A stretch of 64,000 nt of DNA from Sphingomonadaceae bacterium (GCA_947476425.1 CANJQJ010000010.1:1-64000); one strand, 5' to 3'; positions 1-7,928 are shown, numbered from the stretch's first letter. Numbers and translations are program-made. The notes: generated by a model from the letters alone, not told the origin.

Positions 1-147
1 GCTTCCGCTTCCGTGCCAGCGCCGCTGCACCCAAAACCAGAAAGGAAAAACCAGTCCCTTGACCCAACCCTCGCAACGCGAGACATAGCAACCACCCGGG
101 TCACTTCTCAGTGAAAATCCCGGGTCACTTCTCAACGCAAATCAACA
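1..147. mobile_element. Right end of an IS21-family insertion sequence (partial)
   Basis: Two copies of CCCGGGTCACTTCTCA lie in tandem (95-110 and 119-134), followed by a short tail that ends in CA at 147. Multiple short end repeats and a terminal CA are typical of IS21-family ends. The short reading frame just upstream looks like the end of istB. HlyD-type protein homology begins immediately after 147, which fixes the element border. The rest of the element is outside the window, so the target duplication cannot be checked. Confidence 0.6.
3..62 (+). CDS. C-terminal end of IstB-like IS helper ATPase (5' part outside window)
   Basis: Frame 3 stays open from the window edge and ends at a TGA, giving about 19 residues rich in basic residues and alanine (tail AAAPKTRKEKPVP). 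A basic tail of this kind close to the IS end is usual for IstB, the AAA+ helper that works with the IstA transposase. The call depends on position inside the element more than on the few residues visible. Confidence 0.4.
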   Translation, partial: FRFRASAAAPKTRKEKPVP

Positions 148-377
148 GCAAGGTGCTCGGGATCAGCAGCGATGCCGTGATCGACGAGAAATTGGGCCCG
201 GTCTACATCACCCGGATAGCCCTCTCGCGTTCAACGGTTGATCGTGGCGATCGCGAGGTGCCGATCCTGCCCGGCATGGTCGCGATTTCCGACATCAAGA
301 CCGGACGTCGCAGCTTCATGAGCTACCTGATGAGTCCGATCCAGGAAGCGCGGCTCGAAGCCGGCCGGGAACGGTAG
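148..377 (+). pseudogene. HlyD-family type I secretion adaptor, C-terminal fragment cut by the IS
   Basis: The frame starts inside the IS end (GTG at 111) and continues as about 76 residues that match the C-terminus of HlyD/PrtE-type membrane fusion proteins: a VYITRIALSRS strand, then GREVP-like DREVP, LPGM and IKTGRRS, then the final YLMSPIQEA segment. HlyD adaptors are normally about 400-450 residues and link an inner-membrane ABC exporter to TolC. Everything upstream of this tail is replaced by the insertion sequence, so the gene is broken here. A residual peptide could be made from the GTG in the IS end but would lack the membrane anchor and coiled coil. Confidence 0.65.
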
Positions 378-380
378 AGG

Positions 381-818
381 CTAAGCGCTGAGAATCTTGG
401 TGATCGACAGGATCGGGTGATCGGTGAGGTCCTTCGGGACCTCCTGGATCAGGCGCGATTCGACTTCCTTGTGATAATGCTTGCGCAGTTCGCCGAGAGT
501 CCGCGGCGGCGCGACGACGATGAGCTGCTCGAAATCGCCCGCCAGCGCACGCCGACGAAGCATGTCGGCGGCATCGGCGGCGAAGCGGTCTTCCTCAAGC
601 TGGTGGAAGTCGGTGGCTTCGGTGGCACTGCGGGCGTTGCCGAAGCCGGCATTGACTCGGCCCGGGCCGTCGGTTCCCTGTTCGCGGGTGGGCGGATTAT
701 ATTGCTCGCCATGCGCTTCGACCCGGAGCGTGGGATCCATCGGATTCCCGTCGTTGCGCAGGAACAGGAATTTCCTGCCGTCCGCCACGAGTATCAGCGC
801 CTTGTTGGGTATCGTCAT
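381..818 (-). CDS. Host attachment family protein (PF10116-like)
   Basis: The 145-residue product fits the small 'host attachment protein' family. It begins with ALILVADGRK, the first strand of this eRF1/release-factor-like fold, and ends with the characteristic LGELRKHYHKEVESRL helix and a KDLTDHP turn. The family name is historical; the biochemical role is not established. The start is supported by a strong GGAAGGAG site just upstream. A possible general stress (EcfG-type) promoter lies about 50 bp upstream. It stands apart from the aguAB genes, separated by 144 bp. Confidence 0.75.
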   Translation of the reverse strand: MTIPNKALILVADGRKFLFLRNDGNPMDPTLRVEAHGEQYNPPTREQGTDGPGRVNAGFGNARSATEATDFHQLEEDRFAADAADMLRRRALAGDFEQLIVVAPPRTLGELRKHYHKEVESRLIQEVPKDLTDHPILSITKILSA

Positions 819-866
819 GCCCGCTCTCCTTCCGCAGCATATCGCGCGGTCATTGTCGGATTGCTA

Positions 867-892
867 AAGGGATCTCTACGGAAACAAGTTCC
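867..892 (-). promoter_or_regulatory. Candidate EcfG-type (general stress) promoter
   Basis: On the minus strand GGAAC (892-888) is followed after 17 bases by CCTT. The alphaproteobacterial EcfG consensus is GGAAC-N16/17-CGTT, so the upstream half is perfect and the downstream half differs at one base. It sits about 50 bp upstream of the host-attachment-family gene. Confidence 0.3.
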
Positions 893-962
893 TTCCGGCG
901 GATAATTCGTCCTTGCCAACTGTACAGCTGTTGTCGTTCCGAAGAAAGCGGTGGCGACGGAT

Positions 963-1283
963 TCAGGCCTCGCTTTCATGCAGCGGAACCGCTGCCCTGA
1001 CTGCGGCCATGGGTATCGGGGCATAGACGTGGGGGAAGAGTGCTCCGCCACGCGAGACTTCCCATTTCACCGCGTCGCCAAGCACCGCAAGGTCGATTTC
1101 CGCGAGCATCAGCCCGGTTTGCCCGGCGAAATGCTTGGTCGCGGTTCCTTCGACCTGATCGGCGGTCGACAAATGGATATAGCCATCGGCGAGATCGACC
1201 GGAGCGCCCTGAAATACCCCTTCGGCTTGCCAGGAGGCCCATTGGGAGGCGGTCAGGATCTTGAAGGCGGTGGTGGCGGTCAT
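963..1283 (-). CDS. DUF952 domain-containing protein
   Basis: The 106-residue product has the hallmarks of DUF952: an FKILTASQWASWQ start, a DGYIHLSTADQVEGTA motif in the first third, and a SRGGALFPHVYAPIPM segment near the C-terminus. The family is small, soluble and of unknown function, thought to have an RNA 2'-phosphotransferase/ADP-ribosyltransferase-like fold. Its ATG directly abuts the stop codon of aguB, so it is almost certainly translated from the aguAB mRNA. Confidence 0.85.
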   Translation of the reverse strand: MTATTAFKILTASQWASWQAEGVFQGAPVDLADGYIHLSTADQVEGTATKHFAGQTGLMLAEIDLAVLGDAVKWEVSRGGALFPHVYAPIPMAAVRAAVPLHESEA

Positions 1284-2132
1284 CTAGATGTCCTGCACCA
1301 GCCGGCCGTAAAGCTCGGGCCTGCGATCGCGGAAAAAACCGAAGGCGGCGCGGTGGCGCTTTACGCGATCGAGATCGATGGTCGCGACCAGTACGCCGGT
1401 TTCCTCGCGCCCGAAGCTTGCGAGATAGTCGCCGCGCTCGTCAGCGATGAAGCTGTGGCCGTAGAAGGTCTGGCCATTCTCGGTGCCGATGCGATTGGAC
1501 GCGATCACCGGCACGACGTTCGAAACGCTGTGACCGACCATCGCGCGCTGCCAGAGGCGGCTGGTGTCGAGCTCGGGATCGTGCGGCTCATTGCCGATCG
1601 CGGTCGGGAAGAAGAGGATGTCCGCACCCATCAGCATCATTGCGCGCGCGGTTTCAGGATACCATTGATCCCAGCAGACGCCGACGCCGAGCGTGCCGTG
1701 CGGGGTCGGCCAGACCTTGAAGCCGGTATTGCCGGGGCGGAAGTAGAATTTTTCTTCATAGCCCGGCCCGTCCGGGATGTGGCTCTTGCGGTAGACGCCC
1801 ATGATCGCGCCTTTCGGGTCGATCATCGCGAGGCTGTTATAGTGATGCGGACCATCGGCCTCGAAGAAGCTCGTCGGAATATAGACGCCGAGCTCGGCGG
1901 CCAGCTTACGCATCGCGATCACGCTGGGATGCTCTTCGGTAGGCTTGGCGCGAACGAACAGGCCTTCGTCCTCGACCTGGCAGAAATAATGACCTTCGAA
2001 CAATTCCGGCGGCAGGATGACCTGCGCACCCTTCGCGGCGGCCTCGCGGATGAGCCCGGAAACGCGCGCGATGTTTTCCGCGACATCGTCGGTGAGCGCG
2101 AGCTGGAGGGCGGCGACGGTGATTTCGGTCAT
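1284..2132 (-). CDS. aguB: N-carbamoylputrescine amidase
   Basis: This 282-residue nitrilase-superfamily enzyme hydrolyses N-carbamoylputrescine to putrescine, CO2 and ammonia. The catalytic Glu-Lys-Cys triad is visible in order: LPPELFEGHYF, GVYRKSHIPDG, and GVCWDQWYPE. Length is normal for AguB. It follows aguA with a 5-base gap, and the pair makes the two-step agmatine deiminase route to putrescine. The neighbour identity separates it from other nitrilase-type amidases. Confidence 0.93.
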   Translation of the reverse strand: MTEITVAALQLALTDDVAENIARVSGLIREAAAKGAQVILPPELFEGHYFCQVEDEGLFVRAKPTEEHPSVIAMRKLAAELGVYIPTSFFEADGPHHYNSLAMIDPKGAIMGVYRKSHIPDGPGYEEKFYFRPGNTGFKVWPTPHGTLGVGVCWDQWYPETARAMMLMGADILFFPTAIGNEPHDPELDTSRLWQRAMVGHSVSNVVPVIASNRIGTENGQTFYGHSFIADERGDYLASFGREETGVLVATIDLDRVKRHRAAFGFFRDRRPELYGRLVQDI

Positions 2133-2137
2133 TTTTC

Positions 2138-3118
2138 TCAGGCCTCCGGAATCTGCTGGCTGATGCAGTGGAAACTGCCGCCGCCCGACAGGATCGCGTC
2201 GGCGGAGAGGCCTACCACGTCGCGGCCGGGAAACAGCCCCCTGAGGACGTCCAGCGCTGCCTCGCGGTTCCGTCCGCCTTCGTAGGTGGGCATCACCACG
2301 CTGCGATTGCCGATGTAGAAATTCATGTAGGAGGCGGGCACCACTTCGTCATCCCATTCGATCAGGCCGGGCGAGGGGAATTCCACGACCTCGATCCCGG
2401 CGGCGCGCGCCCGATCGGCGGCATCGGCGAAAATCGCGGCATTGGGATCGTTCGCATCGGCGGCGACCGGCACGAGCAGCCGGTTTTCGCCGACGAAGCG
2501 GGCGAGATTGTCGACATGGCCGTCGGTATGATCATTGGCGAGGCCGTCGCCGAGCCAGAGGAAGCGCGTGAAGCCGAGATCAGCGCCGAGCCGCGCCTCG
2601 ATTTCGGCCTTGCTCATGCCCGGATTGCGATTGGGATTGAGCAGGCATTGCTCGGTGGTGACCATAAGCCCCGCGCCATCACCATCGATCGCGCCGCCTT
2701 CGAAGATCCAGTCGGCGGTGCGAATCGCAAAGCCAGTGGTGGCGGCGAGGCGGGCGCCGATCGTCTGGTCGCCGGGCAGTTCATATTTGCCGCCCCAGAA
2801 GTTGAAGCCGAAATCGACGGCGACCAGCGAGCTTCCCTCGCGGACGATGATCGGCGCGGTATCGCGCAGCCAGATATCGCCGAATGTCTGAACGATCACG
2901 TCGGCGAGATCGCCAGCCAGCGCGCGGGCGGCTTTGGCGGATTCTTCGTCGGCTGCGACGAGGATTACGCGTTCGCCGGCGCCGATCGCACGCGCGAAGG
3001 CGGCAACTTCCGCCCGCGCGGGTTCGAGATTGTCCTCCCACAGGTCGGGATGGCTCGGGAAGCCGATCCAGACGGCGGCGTGCGGGGCCCATTCGGCGGG
3101 TTGGTGGATATTGCTCAT
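2138..3118 (-). CDS. aguA: Agmatine deiminase
   Basis: The 326-residue product is a peptidyl-arginine-deiminase-type (PF04371) enzyme that converts agmatine to N-carbamoylputrescine and ammonia. It starts with the usual PAEWAPHAAVWIGFPS, carries the acidic/histidine motif NDHTDGHVDNLARF, and ends with the catalytic-cysteine motif GGGSFHCISQQIP. It is the first gene of an apparent aguA-aguB-DUF952 operon. No dedicated regulator is visible beside it. Confidence 0.93.
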   Translation of the reverse strand: MSNIHQPAEWAPHAAVWIGFPSHPDLWEDNLEPARAEVAAFARAIGAGERVILVAADEESAKAARALAGDLADVIVQTFGDIWLRDTAPIIVREGSSLVAVDFGFNFWGGKYELPGDQTIGARLAATTGFAIRTADWIFEGGAIDGDGAGLMVTTEQCLLNPNRNPGMSKAEIEARLGADLGFTRFLWLGDGLANDHTDGHVDNLARFVGENRLLVPVAADANDPNAAIFADAADRARAAGIEVVEFPSPGLIEWDDEVVPASYMNFYIGNRSVVMPTYEGGRNREAALDVLRGLFPGRDVVGLSADAILSGGGSFHCISQQIPEA

Positions 3119-3230
3119 GGCAAGCGGCCATAGCGCCCGACGCAGGGGATTTGAACTGGCTTACGGTCACAAAGATCACGCATTTCGTGAAATAAAATTG
3201 CGTGGACCGGGCGTTTCGATCGCATGGGCG

Positions 3231-3707
3231 TCACAAACATCTGATCCTCGGCTCGGCTGGCGGTTCAGGCGGTGGCACCGGCTCGGCGCGAACGAAGCGG
3301 ATCGGCGGCTCGCGACGCTTACTGACTGGCGGAACGGCGGTTATCGCTCGCAAGGCCGCGATCATCAGCCGCTGGTTGGGGCGCTCCTGCCAGCCGACGA
3401 TGCAACCGCGATGAAACACCGGAACGCGCTCCGGATCGAGCACCGCGCTGAACAGCGCGCCACGCGCCGCATCCCAGCCGATCTGGATCGCAAGTTCCCA
3501 GGCATCGGCGAAGCCCTCGGCGCCTGGCTTGTCACGCAAGCCATATGCACTGTGCGCGGTCCGCCCCACCGACCTGGCAGCCGCGGTCACCACCCCGCAC
3601 CGCGCCAGCGAGCCAATGAACGCGCGCTGGACTTCCGGCGTCCAGCCATTGGCGCGGCGGCGCTTCGGGGCATGCGGCTTGAACAGCAGAAGATCGTCAT
3701 CGCGCAT
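3231..3707 (-). CDS. Hypothetical helix-turn-helix protein of the sphingomonad small-terminase-like type
   Basis: The 158-residue protein begins with a basic stretch (APKRRRANGW) and then a homeodomain-like helix pair (TPEVQRAFIGSLARCG ... VTAAARSVGRTAHSAYGLRD). I know this layout from a family common in sphingomonads that resembles phage small terminase DNA-binding domains; no function is established. The C-terminal third is proline-rich and probably disordered. No phage genes surround it. Confidence 0.6.
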   Translation of the reverse strand: MRDDDLLLFKPHAPKRRRANGWTPEVQRAFIGSLARCGVVTAAARSVGRTAHSAYGLRDKPGAEGFADAWELAIQIGWDAARGALFSAVLDPERVPVFHRGCIVGWQERPNQRLMIAALRAITAVPPVSKRREPPIRFVRAEPVPPPEPPAEPRIRCL

Positions 3708-3780
3708 CTGCGAACTCCTTCGAGTCGTTGTGGATTCGGGAGGATAGGCTATGTACTATGTTGTAGGAAAGTTGAATTTT

Positions 3781-3851
3781 TGGGGGTGGGGAGCGCCTTC
3801 GGGCGCGCAGACGCGCGCACCCACCCCCAACCCCTCCCTTTCAGGGAGGGG
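3781..3851. repeat. G/C-rich inverted-repeat element with two hairpins
   Basis: TGGGGGTGGG (3781-3790) is exactly complementary to CCCACCCCCA (3820-3829), with a nested GCGCC-TTCG-GGCGC hairpin inside. It is followed at once by a perfect hairpin, CCCCTCCC-TTTCA-GGGAGGGG (3831-3851). The arrangement looks like a REP-type element rather than an intrinsic terminator, because no T-tract follows. Confidence 0.6.
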
Positions 3852-3881
3852 AACCGAGGGACGTCAATGCTTCTTTCCCTC

Positions 3882-3976
3882 CGTCATCCCGACGAAAGTC
3901 GGGATCCATGGGACCCACAGGTCTCGCGATCGAAGGAACTCCGTATCGTGGATCCCGGCGTCCGCCGGGATGACGA
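3882..3976. repeat. CGTCATCCC/GGGATGACG palindromic repeat, full copy
   Basis: The unit starts with CGTCATCCCGACGAAAGTCG and ends with GCGTCCGCCGGGATGACGA. Each end is its own small hairpin, and the two ends are also complementary to one another, so the whole 95 bp can fold as one long stem. The centre carries GATCCATGGGACCCACAGGT. The same family recurs at about ten further places in this window. Confidence 0.85.
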
Positions 3977-4016
3977 TTGAGGCGGGGAGCGGAGTTTTCA
4001 GCATGACGATTTTCCC

Positions 4017-5090
4017 TCACAACAGCCGCAGCTGGGCGCCTTCGGGCGGGCGGAAGAGGTCGGTTCGCAGGACGATCCGGTCCTGGTTGAGGCCGAGCTT
4101 GCGGCAGGCGATTGCGAAGCGGGTGCGGATGAGGTCGGCCCAGGGGCCGGATCCGCGCATGCGGGTGTGGAAATCGGGGTCGTTGTCGCGGCCGCCGCGG
4201 ATCGAGCGGATCAGGCTCATTACCTTGCCGGCGCGATCGGGATGATGGGCTTCGAGCCACGCCTGGAAAAGCGGGGCGACTTCGTGCGGAAGCCGGACCG
4301 GGATGAAGAAGGCGGCGCGGGCGCCGGCTTCGGCGGCGGCCTCGAGGATATGCTCGATTTCATGATCGGTGATCGCCGGGACGACCGGGGATACCGAGAC
4401 ATGCACCGGGATGCCGGCGTCAGCGAGCGCTGCAATCGCGGCGATTCGCTTGGCCGGGGTTGGCGCGCGGGGCTCAAGGGTTCGCGCGGTATGCGGATCG
4501 AGCGAGGTAACCGAGATCGCGACCGCTGCAAGCCCGTCGCGTGCCATGGCGGAGAGGATGTCGATATCGCGGACGACCCGGTGCGACTTGGTGGTGATGG
4601 TCAGCGGATGCCGGGTCTCGGCGAGCAGTTCGAGGATGCTGCGGGTGATCTTCCAATCGGCCTCGATCGGCTGATAGGGATCGGTGTTGGTGCCCATCGC
4701 GATCGGTGCTGGCTGGTAATTGCGCTTCGACAGTTCCTTGCGCAACAGCGCGGCCGCCTCGGGCTTGGCGAAGAGCTTCGTCTCGAAATCGATGCCGGGC
4801 GAGAGATCGTGGAAGGCGTGGGTGGGCCGCGCGAAGCAATAGATGCAGCCATGCTCGCAGCCACGATAGGCGTTTATCGAGCGATCGAAGGGGATGTCGG
4901 GCGAGCTGTTGCGGGTGAGGATCGTTTTGGGATGCTCGACCGTCACCGTCGTGCGGGGCGGGGTTGGGGTGCCGTCGAGCAGTGCGCGTTCGTCGAGCCA
5001 GTCGCCGTCGGGCGCGCGCTGGGGCAGGTTGAACCTGCTGCTCGTCGCGTTCAGCGTTGCGCCCCGGCCGTGATGGGGTTTTTCCGACAT
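4017..5090 (-). CDS. PA0069-family radical SAM protein (SplB-like)
   Basis: The 357-residue protein has a radical SAM cluster motif CEHGCIYC at about residue 78-85 (CxxxCxxC), preceded by INAYRG. This context and the following ARPTHAFHDLSPGIDFETKL are those of the PA0069 group, related to spore photoproduct lyase. The 4Fe-4S cluster and SAM would start radical chemistry, but the substrate is not known. It is monocistronic and flanked on both sides by intergenic palindromic repeats. Confidence 0.85.
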   Translation of the reverse strand: MSEKPHHGRGATLNATSSRFNLPQRAPDGDWLDERALLDGTPTPPRTTVTVEHPKTILTRNSSPDIPFDRSINAYRGCEHGCIYCFARPTHAFHDLSPGIDFETKLFAKPEAAALLRKELSKRNYQPAPIAMGTNTDPYQPIEADWKITRSILELLAETRHPLTITTKSHRVVRDIDILSAMARDGLAAVAISVTSLDPHTARTLEPRAPTPAKRIAAIAALADAGIPVHVSVSPVVPAITDHEIEHILEAAAEAGARAAFFIPVRLPHEVAPLFQAWLEAHHPDRAGKVMSLIRSIRGGRDNDPDFHTRMRGSGPWADLIRTRFAIACRKLGLNQDRIVLRTDLFRPPEGAQLRLL

Positions 5091-5140
5091 GGGGGCAGTA
5101 TAGCGGGTGGGTGGAACATATCAAGAACGAACGACGCATT

Positions 5141-5318
5141 CGTCATCCCGGCGGAGGCCGGGATCCACGTTGCGGTGGTGGTTCGATCGCGAGACCTGTG
5201 GGTCCCATGGATCCCGACCTTCGTCGGGATGACGAAGTGGGGGCGTCGGGATGACGAAGGTGGGCGTCCTTCGAGACGGGACTTCGACAGGCTCAGTCCC
5301 TCCTCAGGATGAGCGGTT
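5141..5318. repeat. Palindromic repeat, full copy in inverse orientation, plus trailing partial units
   Basis: A 95-bp copy (5141-5235) runs opposite to the one at 3882: it starts CGTCATCCCGGCGGAGGCCG and ends ACCTTCGTCGGGATGACGA. A half unit CGTCGGGATGACGA follows at 5244. Next comes a different dispersed repeat around TTCGACAGGCTCAG (5284-5297) with a CTCAGGATGAGCGG end, a type found in many proteobacterial genomes. This fills the space between the radical SAM gene and the lipoprotein gene. Confidence 0.8.
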
Positions 5319-5337
5319 TCCTCTGAGCCCCAATGCC

Positions 5338-6039
5338 CTAGTTCTTCATCCGCAGGACCGCGGTGGGGGCGTCTTTCTTGAGGGGGCCGATCGGCCAGGT
5401 GATGGTCTTGTCGGCACCAACGATCTTGGGTCCGTCTTCCTGGTTCTGCATGACGATCTCGGCATCGGTGACGAGCGTGAAGATGCCTTCCGCCTTTTCG
5501 CTGGGATCGTTCATCATCGGGATTGCGCCGGCGCTTCCGCCCTGGCCCTGCGCCTTGCCGAATGCTGGTGCGCGCATGCGGACGGTGCCGTCCTTGCGGA
5601 CTTCGAGCGCGATGAACGGGATCATCACTTCGGCATCGCTGTTGAACGGAAAGACGAAGTTGGTGGTGAGCAGGCCAGTGACTGCATAATCGACGAGAAA
5701 CAGCCCGTTGCCCTTGTAGATTACCGAGCGATAGCCGGCTTCCTTGCCGAGCGCGGTGGCGATCTCGCGGTTCTTGACCTCCTGTTCGCTGGCTTTCTGG
5801 GCGCGTTCGCCGGCCTTGGCGGCATAATCCGCCTTTTCCTCGGTGGTAGCGCTGGCGCCCGGCGGGCTATCGGTGCCTGAGGATGGATCGGAGGCCAGGA
5901 CTTCGCCCTTGTAGGCGAAGCTGAAGCTGCGGTCCGCATGGACGGTCAGCGTCGAATTGAACTTGCCGGGCACGAGCAGGCAGCTCGAGAGGAGCAGCGG
6001 AAGCGCGCAGGCGAGGACGATACGACGCAGGGCGTTCAT
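5338..6039 (-). CDS. Hypothetical lipoprotein
   Basis: The product is 233 residues. It starts with an Arg-Arg signal peptide and a lipobox LLSSC with the acylated cysteine at residue 20, so it should be anchored in a membrane facing the periplasm. The mature part has an alanine/glutamate-rich helical stretch (about residues 65-100, TTEEKADYAAKAGERAQKA) and no recognised domain. The start codon overlaps the rlmB stop as ATGA, which implies translational coupling. A longer frame exists upstream but lies inside rlmB and is not coding. Confidence 0.7.
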   Translation of the reverse strand: MNALRRIVLACALPLLLSSCLLVPGKFNSTLTVHADRSFSFAYKGEVLASDPSSGTDSPPGASATTEEKADYAAKAGERAQKASEQEVKNREIATALGKEAGYRSVIYKGNGLFLVDYAVTGLLTTNFVFPFNSDAEVMIPFIALEVRKDGTVRMRAPAFGKAQGQGGSAGAIPMMNDPSEKAEGIFTLVTDAEIVMQNQEDGPKIVGADKTITWPIGPLKKDAPTAVLRMKN

Positions 6040-6821
6040 CAGATTTCTCCCAGCTTGGGGCGCGTGGTGACCGCGTAGAGGCCGATCGCGGCGGCATTGG
6101 AGATATTGAGGCTTTCGACGCGGGGGCTGATCGGCAGCTTGGCAAGGACATCGCAATGCGCCTCGGTATTCTGTCGCATGCCTTCGCCCTCGGATCCGAG
6201 CACGAGGCAGATCCGCGCCGTGCTCAGCGACTGGGCAAGGCTCATGTCGGTCTTGCCGGTGAGGCCGATGCGCCAGTAGCCGGCGTCGCCGATCTCGTCG
6301 AGCGCTCGCGAAAGATTGACGACCCGCACCCATGGCACGAGCTCGAGCGCGCCCGAGGCGGCCTTGGCGAGCGCACCCGATTCGGGTGGCGCATGGCGAT
6401 CCTGGGTGATCAGGCCGAGTGCGTTGAACGCCGCCGCCGAGCGAAGGACAGCGCCAACATTGTGCGGATCGGTGACCTGATCGAGCATGATGATCGGGCG
6501 CTGGTCGTTCGCGCCCATCTCGAGCAGGTCGCCAAGCCAGATATCGGGGAGCGCATCGACTTCGGCGACGAGCCCCTGATGCGCTGCATCATGCGGCACC
6601 ATCTTGCCGAGATCGGCGACGTCGGCGAAGGTCACCGGCAGCACTGGCGGCAGATCGAGCACCATCAGCGCCTCGCGCGTGCCCCATAGCCGGCGCACGT
6701 TGCGCTCCGGATTGGCGAGTGCCGCGATGACGGCGTGACGGCCCCAGAAACGGGGGCGGTTCGATGGCGGCTGTGTCGGCCTGTGTCCTTTGCGCATGGC
6801 CGTGCTTTTACGCACGCGCAC
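6039..6821 (-). CDS. rlmB: TrmH/SpoU-family rRNA 2'-O-methyltransferase (RlmB-like)
   Basis: This 260-residue protein has a short substrate-binding N-domain (RFWGRHAVIAALANP) and a SPOUT catalytic domain with all three motifs: DPHNVGAVLRSAAAF, LVLGSEGEGM, and ESLNISNAAAIGLY. It would methylate the 2'-O of a guanosine in 23S rRNA (G2251 in E. coli) using SAM. An internal ATG eight codons in (6797) is an equally good start. Substrate within the family is inferred, not proven. Confidence 0.85.
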   Translation of the reverse strand: MRVRKSTAMRKGHRPTQPPSNRPRFWGRHAVIAALANPERNVRRLWGTREALMVLDLPPVLPVTFADVADLGKMVPHDAAHQGLVAEVDALPDIWLGDLLEMGANDQRPIIMLDQVTDPHNVGAVLRSAAAFNALGLITQDRHAPPESGALAKAASGALELVPWVRVVNLSRALDEIGDAGYWRIGLTGKTDMSLAQSLSTARICLVLGSEGEGMRQNTEAHCDVLAKLPISPRVESLNISNAAAIGLYAVTTRPKLGEI

Positions 6822-6870
6822 GCTGCTGGCAAGCCGTCTCGCGCAGGAGCATGATTGCGGGCCCGCGCTG

Positions 6871-6899
6871 TTGACAGCCGCCCCCGCTTTCGCAATAGA
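6871..6899 (+). promoter_or_regulatory. Sigma-70-type promoter of tRNA-Tyr
   Basis: A perfect TTGACA (6871-6876) is followed after 17 bases by AATAGA (6894-6899), about 25 bp before the tRNA. This is the clearest housekeeping promoter in the window. Confidence 0.6.
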
Positions 6900-6923
6900 G
6901 CGCGCCTCGCAATGGCGACCAAT

Positions 6924-7009
6924 GGACAGGTGGCCGAGTGGTTAAAGGCAGCAGACTGTAAATCTGCCCGTGCAAGCGTACGCTGGTTCGAATCCAGCCC
7001 TGTCCACCA
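6924..7009 (+). tRNA. tRNA-Tyr (anticodon GTA)
   Basis: The acceptor strand GGACAGG pairs with CCTGTCC; the anticodon loop reads CTGTAAA with anticodon GTA; a long class II variable arm is present; the T arm contains GGTTCGAATCC; and CCA is encoded at 7007-7009. A good promoter lies just upstream. Confidence 0.97.
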
Positions 7010-7072
7010 AAGCCCTTTAGGGCGCCGTATCATGCGGGCCGATCTGGCTTCAGCTGCGAGCGGATCGGCATA

Positions 7073-7660
7073 TTGACTGAGCATCCCATCATATTCGACG
7101 GCAGCGCGATGCGAAGCGTGCTTGCAGGGCGCAAGACGCAGGCGCGGTTGCTTGGGTCGTCGCCGCTGCGGGAATGCTGTGTGGGCGATCGCCTGTGGGT
7201 GCGCGAGGCGTGTGTCGGCGGGTTGAGCGTGGCGGGGCAGGCGGGCGAGGTGTTCGCGAAGATCGGGCGGGCCGAGTTCGTCGTTTTCATGGACGGCTGG
7301 CGACAGTTTCGCGACGGTCGGGGCGTGCCGGGCAAGGTTCCGACGAGTGCGAAGCTCGAATGGACGCCTGCGATCCACATGCCGCGCTGGGCATCGCGCG
7401 CGACGCTGGTGGTTGAATCGGTGCGGTGCGAGCGGCTTCAGGCGATAAGCCCGGGCGATATTGGCGCCGAGGGGGAGCTGGCGCGGTTCGGTGGCTTGCA
7501 TTGGCGGCGGCGGCGGCCGGTGCGGGGGATATGGCTGGATCCGCGCCGTGCCTTCGCTGCATATTGGGATGCCACGCATGGCACCCCGGGCGAGCGCTGG
7601 GTGGATGATCCCGAGGTTGTGGTGCTTGGTTTTTCGGCGTTGAAAACGCCCGCGAGCTAG
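7073..7660 (+). CDS. Phage-type ASCH-like/morphogenetic hypothetical protein
   Basis: The 195-residue product starts at TTG. It has the opening IIFDGSAMRSVLAGRKTQARLL, which resembles the 'PI-F-meR-mRaLLAGRKTQTRR' start of small phage-derived ASCH-fold proteins, followed by GDRLWVRE and later W(T)PAIHMPRWASR and YWDATHGTPG, also typical of that group. It begins 64 bp after tRNA-Tyr, a favoured phage integration site, so it may be a phage remnant. Its role is unknown. It overlaps the convergent DUF4169 gene by four bases. Confidence 0.65.
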   Translation: MTEHPIIFDGSAMRSVLAGRKTQARLLGSSPLRECCVGDRLWVREACVGGLSVAGQAGEVFAKIGRAEFVVFMDGWRQFRDGRGVPGKVPTSAKLEWTPAIHMPRWASRATLVVESVRCERLQAISPGDIGAEGELARFGGLHWRRRRPVRGIWLDPRRAFAAYWDATHGTPGERWVDDPEVVVLGFSALKTPAS

Positions 7661-7842
7661 GTTTCGTCGGTTTCGCGCCGGGCCCCATCGAGGAGCGCTT
7701 CGCGGTGTGCGAGCGCGGCGGCTTCGGCATCGCGTTCGGCCCTGGAGCGACCGAAGCGGGCGCGTTTGGCGGCGGCCTTGTCGGGCGCGGCTGCGCGCGC
7801 ATGTGCCTTGCGGGCCTTGTTGAGGTTGATGATGTCACCCAT
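7657..7842 (-). CDS. DUF4169 family protein
   Basis: This short basic protein of 61 residues opens with MGDIINLNKARKAHAR and continues with RARFGRSRAERDAE, both diagnostic of DUF4169, a small alphaproteobacterial family of unknown function. I chose the internal ATG at 7842 because family members start with MG(D/E)I(V/I)NLN; the frame stays open 17 codons further upstream without similarity. Confidence 0.8.
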   Translation of the reverse strand: MGDIINLNKARKAHARAAAPDKAAAKRARFGRSRAERDAEAAALAHREALLDGARRETDET

Positions 7843-7904
7843 TGGCGCATCCTGCCGTGCCGCACGCGCGAAGGGAAGGGCGTGCGGCAACATTTCAGAA
7901 GGGA

Positions 7905-7928
7905 GATCCCAGCGTTCGCTGGGATGAC
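7905..7928. repeat. Half unit of the palindromic repeat
   Basis: GATCCCAGCGTTCGCTGGGA followed by TGACG is a single hairpin arm of the family, as also seen at the right end of the copy at 61069. Confidence 0.6.

Noticed and set aside
951-2285. Long plus-strand open frame of 444 codons
   Set aside because: It is antisense to DUF952, aguB and the end of aguA, which have full family motifs on the minus strand. Such mirror frames are expected in GC-rich DNA.
6040-6333. N-terminal extension of the lipoprotein frame into rlmB
   Set aside because: The added residues are Arg-rich out-of-frame translation of rlmB, and the lipoprotein signal peptide begins at 6039.
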